NCBI GenBank assembly: GCA_030650395.1
Contig: JAUSDY010000074.1
Location: 113,926-177,925, forward strand
Length of the DNA: 64,000 nt
Origin: Acidobacteriota bacterium
GTDB taxonomy: Bacteria > Acidobacteriota > Vicinamibacteria > Vicinamibacterales > UBA2999
Direction: 5' to 3'
Under the pieces are notes generated by a model, which saw only the letters and a program-made list of their open reading frames with translations, was not told the origin of the DNA and made no database searches. The position numbers were made by a program, and so were the translations under genes. Positions within the stretch are counted from its first letter, which is position 1. The number at the start of each line of letters is the position of its first letter. Shown here piece by piece: positions 61,688-64,000 of the stretch.

Positions 61688-62575
61688 ATGAGTCACGTGT
61701 TGATGCAGAACGGTCGTGACCGCGAGCGATCGGGAAGCGGCCGGGGATTCGGCCTCCTCGAAACGGTGGTGGCTCTCGCCATCGTCGCCGCTGCCGTGGC
61801 GCTCGTCGCGCCGGCTCTCGCGGGGATGACGCGGCGGAGCACCGAGACGTCGACGCAACAGCAGGAGCAAGATCTCAACACCGCGATCTTCGGCGCTCCG
61901 TGGGGCGGGACCTTCGGCTTCACCGGCGACGTGGGCCGGCTCCCGACGAGTCTCACCGAGCTGGTGAGCCAGGAGAGCCTCCCGGCGTTCCACACCGCCG
62001 ACGGCGCGACCGCTCACATCGGGAACGTCGGCTACGGCTGGAACGGCCCGTACCTCGGCGGGCTCTTTTCGAACGCGAATCTGGTCACCGACCCGTGGGG
62101 TCAGGCGTTTTCGTACGCCGGGACTGGCGCCAGCGCGGGTCGAGTCATCAGCGGAGGCGCCGACGGTACCGTTGGGACAACCGACGACGTCGCGTTTCCG
62201 TTTTATGCGCCCGCCACGACGGGGACGCTCTTCGTCGTCGTGGTCGTTAACGGCATCGCCAACCCGCTCGGAGTCGCGGCGAAGGTGTACTACCCGGTCA
62301 ACGGTGAGCAGGCGGTCACGGCGACGCAAAAGTTCGACCCCAACGCTCCCAATTCCACGTTCGACGGCTTCGCGTTCACCAGCGTGGTGCCCGGCGTCCG
62401 TGTTGTCGTCGCCACGCATACGGACGTCGGTGGTGGTGGCGGCAGTTGCTCCACGACTTCGCGGACCGTGCCCATTTCGATCATCCCAGGCCAGACCAAT
62501 ATCGTCCAGATCGCGATCACCACGATGGCCCAGGCGAGAGTGCTTGGGGCCTACCAGTGCACGATCCCGGATTGA
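61688..62575 (+). CDS. Pseudopilin-like protein with C-terminal beta domain
   Basis: 295 residues, starting 3 bp after the previous stop. RGFG-type cleavage: G/FGLLETVVALAIVAAAVALV with Glu5. Landmarks: TGDVGRLPTSLTELVS, GYGWNGPYLGG, TDPWGQAFSYAG, SGGADGTVGTTDDVAFP, then a C-terminal domain VKVYYPVNGEQAVTATQKFD-like, ending GGGGGSCSTTSRTVPISIIPG. Same order of landmarks as its neighbours, so it is a tandem duplicate that has diverged. Confidence 0.78.
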   Translation: MSHVLMQNGRDRERSGSGRGFGLLETVVALAIVAAAVALVAPALAGMTRRSTETSTQQQEQDLNTAIFGAPWGGTFGFTGDVGRLPTSLTELVSQESLPAFHTADGATAHIGNVGYGWNGPYLGGLFSNANLVTDPWGQAFSYAGTGASAGRVISGGADGTVGTTDDVAFPFYAPATTGTLFVVVVVNGIANPLGVAAKVYYPVNGEQAVTATQKFDPNAPNSTFDGFAFTSVVPGVRVVVATHTDVGGGGGSCSTTSRTVPISIIPGQTNIVQIAITTMAQARVLGAYQCTIPD

Positions 62576-62585
62576 GTCAATTCCT

Positions 62586-63398
62586 ATGAGCCCTCGGCTG
62601 GCGGCGCGGTACGAACATGGATTCACCCTCATCGAGATCGTGATCTCGCTCGGCGTCGCCGCGGCGCTGGCCGCGCTCCTCGGCGTCGCCGTCTCGCGGG
62701 CGCTGCAGTCGGTGAAGGAAACGCAGACGCAGCAACAGGTGCAGCAGACCTTCAACGCGATCGTCGGCAGCAATCCGGCGCAGGGCAACTTCGGCTTCCT
62801 CGGCGACATGGGCCGGCTGCCGGCCACTCTGACAGAGCTGGTGACGCAGGGGGCGCAGGTGGCCTATCACACCACCGGCAACATCGGTAACGTGGGAACG
62901 GGCTGGCGGGGCCCCTATCTGACTGCGCCGTACGCCACGATCGACATCTTCAAGGACTCCTGGGGCCAGTCGCTTACGTATACCAACACCGGCATCAGCG
63001 CTGGCCAGATTGTGAGTGGCGGTGCCGACGGTGCCGACGGCGTGGTCGGCAACGCGGACGACGCGGACAACATCATCTTTCCGGTTCAGCTTCCGGTCAA
63101 GACCACCGGGACGCTCAACGTCACGGTCGTCGTCAACACGATCGCCCAACCGACGGGACTCAGCGTCAGCGTCTACTCCACCAGCGACGGTAATCAGGGC
63201 ACCGCCGTGACGCAGACGAGGGCGGCGGCGGGCCCGGTGCCGTTCATGTTCACCGTGCCCCACGGCGTCACCGTCATCGTGGCCACGCACACAGCGGGCA
63301 CCATCACGGTCACGCGGACGGTCACGGTCCAAGTGGCGGCTGGCACTCAGATCGCGACCACGATTCAGATGTCGACCAGCGCGACGGTGACGATGTGA
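62586..63398 (+). CDS. Pseudopilin-like protein with C-terminal beta domain
   Basis: 270 residues from the ATG at 62586 (the track start at 62172 is in the previous gene). HG/FTLIEIVISLGVAAALAALLG with Glu5. Landmarks: LGDMGRLPATLTELVTQ, GTGWRGPYLTAP, DSWGQSLTYTNTG, SGGADGADGVVGNADDADN and a Thr/Val-rich beta domain (VTVVVNTIAQPTGLSVSVYS...TVTRTVTVQVAAG). Last gene of the array. Confidence 0.8.
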   Translation: MSPRLAARYEHGFTLIEIVISLGVAAALAALLGVAVSRALQSVKETQTQQQVQQTFNAIVGSNPAQGNFGFLGDMGRLPATLTELVTQGAQVAYHTTGNIGNVGTGWRGPYLTAPYATIDIFKDSWGQSLTYTNTGISAGQIVSGGADGADGVVGNADDADNIIFPVQLPVKTTGTLNVTVVVNTIAQPTGLSVSVYSTSDGNQGTAVTQTRAAAGPVPFMFTVPHGVTVIVATHTAGTITVTRTVTVQVAAGTQIATTIQMSTSATVTM

Positions 63399-63696
63399 TC
63401 GGCGCCAACCGCGCGACGGTCTGACCGCCCTCCACGCACCTCGAGTCGTCCGGCGACCTCCGGGCCTGAAATCCCACCGATTTTGGCCGGTTTCGATTAC
63501 AATATACTGAATCGCATCAACGACTTAGCCAGACATCTTCTAAGGCCGGCATTGTGGCAGATGAAGCAAGTTTCTGTGGGTGGGCCTTAGATTAGAAGCT
63601 GTCTGTGAAATTCTGGCCTCGGCCCTACTGCCGGGCGCACGAAATGACGAAATAGTGTCCGTGCAAGGTTGTGAAGGAAGAAAAAGGGTCTGACCC
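63399..63696. other. Intergenic region upstream of the GspE/PilB gene
   Basis: No ORF with protein character. A TTTTGG, 16-nt spacer, TATACT pair lies near 63484-63511 (low confidence). AT content is higher than in flanking genes. No palindrome or terminator with U-tract is clear after the pseudopilin array. Confidence 0.4.
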
Positions 63697-64000
63697 ATGT
63701 CGGTAATGGTCGGTCGGCTCCTGGGCGAGTGTCTCGTCGCCGGAGGTGTCTTCACCCAGGATCAGCTCGAGCGCGCGTTGCGCGAGGCCAAAACGTCCGG
63801 CGAGCTGCTCGGCCAGACGTTGATCAGGCTCAAGTTGGCGACCTCTGACGACATCCTGTACGCCCTCTCCCGGCAGGCCGGCGTCGAGGTCGTGGACCTC
63901 GACACGATTCAAGTGGACCCCGCGGTGGCTCGCAGTTTTCCGGAGGCGTTTCTTCGCAAGGAGCGGCTGCTCCCGCTCAAGCGTGACGGCGGCTCGCTCA
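63697..64000 (+). CDS. GspE/PilB-type assembly ATPase, N-terminal domain (partial)
   Basis: 101 residues from the ATG at 63697, running off the window. RLLGECLVAGGVFTQDQLER, ALREAKTSGELLGQTLIRLK and DDILYALSRQAGVEVVDLDT is the MshEN/T2SSE_N domain of GspE, PilB and MshE ATPases; in MshE it can bind cyclic di-GMP. The catalytic ATPase lies beyond the right edge. With the pseudopilins it indicates an intact assembly locus next to the broken minus-strand one. Confidence 0.8.
   Translation, partial: MSVMVGRLLGECLVAGGVFTQDQLERALREAKTSGELLGQTLIRLKLATSDDILYALSRQAGVEVVDLDTIQVDPAVARSFPEAFLRKERLLPLKRDGGSL

Noticed and set aside
60377-62827. 816-aa minus-strand ORF across the pseudopilin array
   Set aside because: Antisense translation with no domain. 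All landmark motifs are on the plus strand.

Overview
The window is high-GC bacterial DNA with dense, mostly compact gene order. Several features point to an Acidobacteriota, most likely Vicinamibacteria-like: PQQ and BamB-like quinoproteins, Tat-exported Gfo/Idh/MocA enzymes with DUF1080 and xylose-isomerase-like partners, GMC oxidoreductase with a gluconate dehydrogenase subunit 3, and many REP-like palindromes. This is inference from gene content; there is no rRNA, and I saw no tRNA, CRISPR array or complete transposase.

Layout. 0-3.6 kb (minus): a quinohemoprotein amine dehydrogenase block, qhpG-qhpA-qhpD(partial), making a periplasmic cysteine tryptophylquinone enzyme. 3.7-6.1 kb: a nucleotidyltransferase pair of toxin-antitoxin type, remnants of a two-component system, and a VapBC pair. 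6.1-8.8 kb: two coupled envelope proteins rich in His and Met. 8.8-23 kb: a specialised-metabolite locus with a membrane glycosyltransferase and a radical SAM enzyme (plus) facing a fully reducing iterative-type PKS, a thioester-reductase-like SDR and a SAM methyltransferase (minus). Between them lies a TPR gene and a poorly coding stretch, flanked by repeated copies of the cluster's own gene ends. 23-33 kb: a PQQ dehydrogenase, an RnfD/UnbU-like membrane protein coupled to a formylglycine-type (SUMF1) protein, a creatininase-like protein, an amidase, a BamB-like protein and a cysteine-synthase family enzyme.

33-39.6 kb: a PQQ dehydrogenase fragment, a small Cys-pair protein, then an operon of 2-oxoacid:ferredoxin oxidoreductase (gamma-delta and alpha-beta fusions) with NfnA/NfnB-like flavoproteins, which would link oxoacid oxidation to ferredoxin and NAD(P)H. 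39.6-44.2 kb (minus): GMC oxidoreductase, its Tat-exported small subunit and a membrane spermidine-synthase-like protein, coupled by ATGA overlaps. 44.3-52 kb: sugar-type oxidoreductases, a DUF1080 hydrolase, a TIM-barrel isomerase, a nucleoside-type MFS transporter, a SEC-C protein, and a patch of broken toxin-antitoxin genes. 52-55 kb: a TIGR02757 protein overlapping head-to-head with a second spermidine-synthase-like protein.

55-64 kb: a pilus/type II secretion region. On the minus strand a pseudopilin, a GspF, a GspE/PulE, a histidine kinase and a PQQ-like protein are all truncated and joined end to end. On the plus strand are four intact consecutive pseudopilin-like genes, three of them paralogs with a GspG-like Ca-site core and an extra C-terminal beta-rich domain, followed by the start of a GspE/PilB ATPase.

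Two window-wide themes stand out. First, palindromic repeats sit in frame inside genes. Second, many genes are cut at abrupt junctions, which could be real decay or assembly collapse; read mapping would decide.
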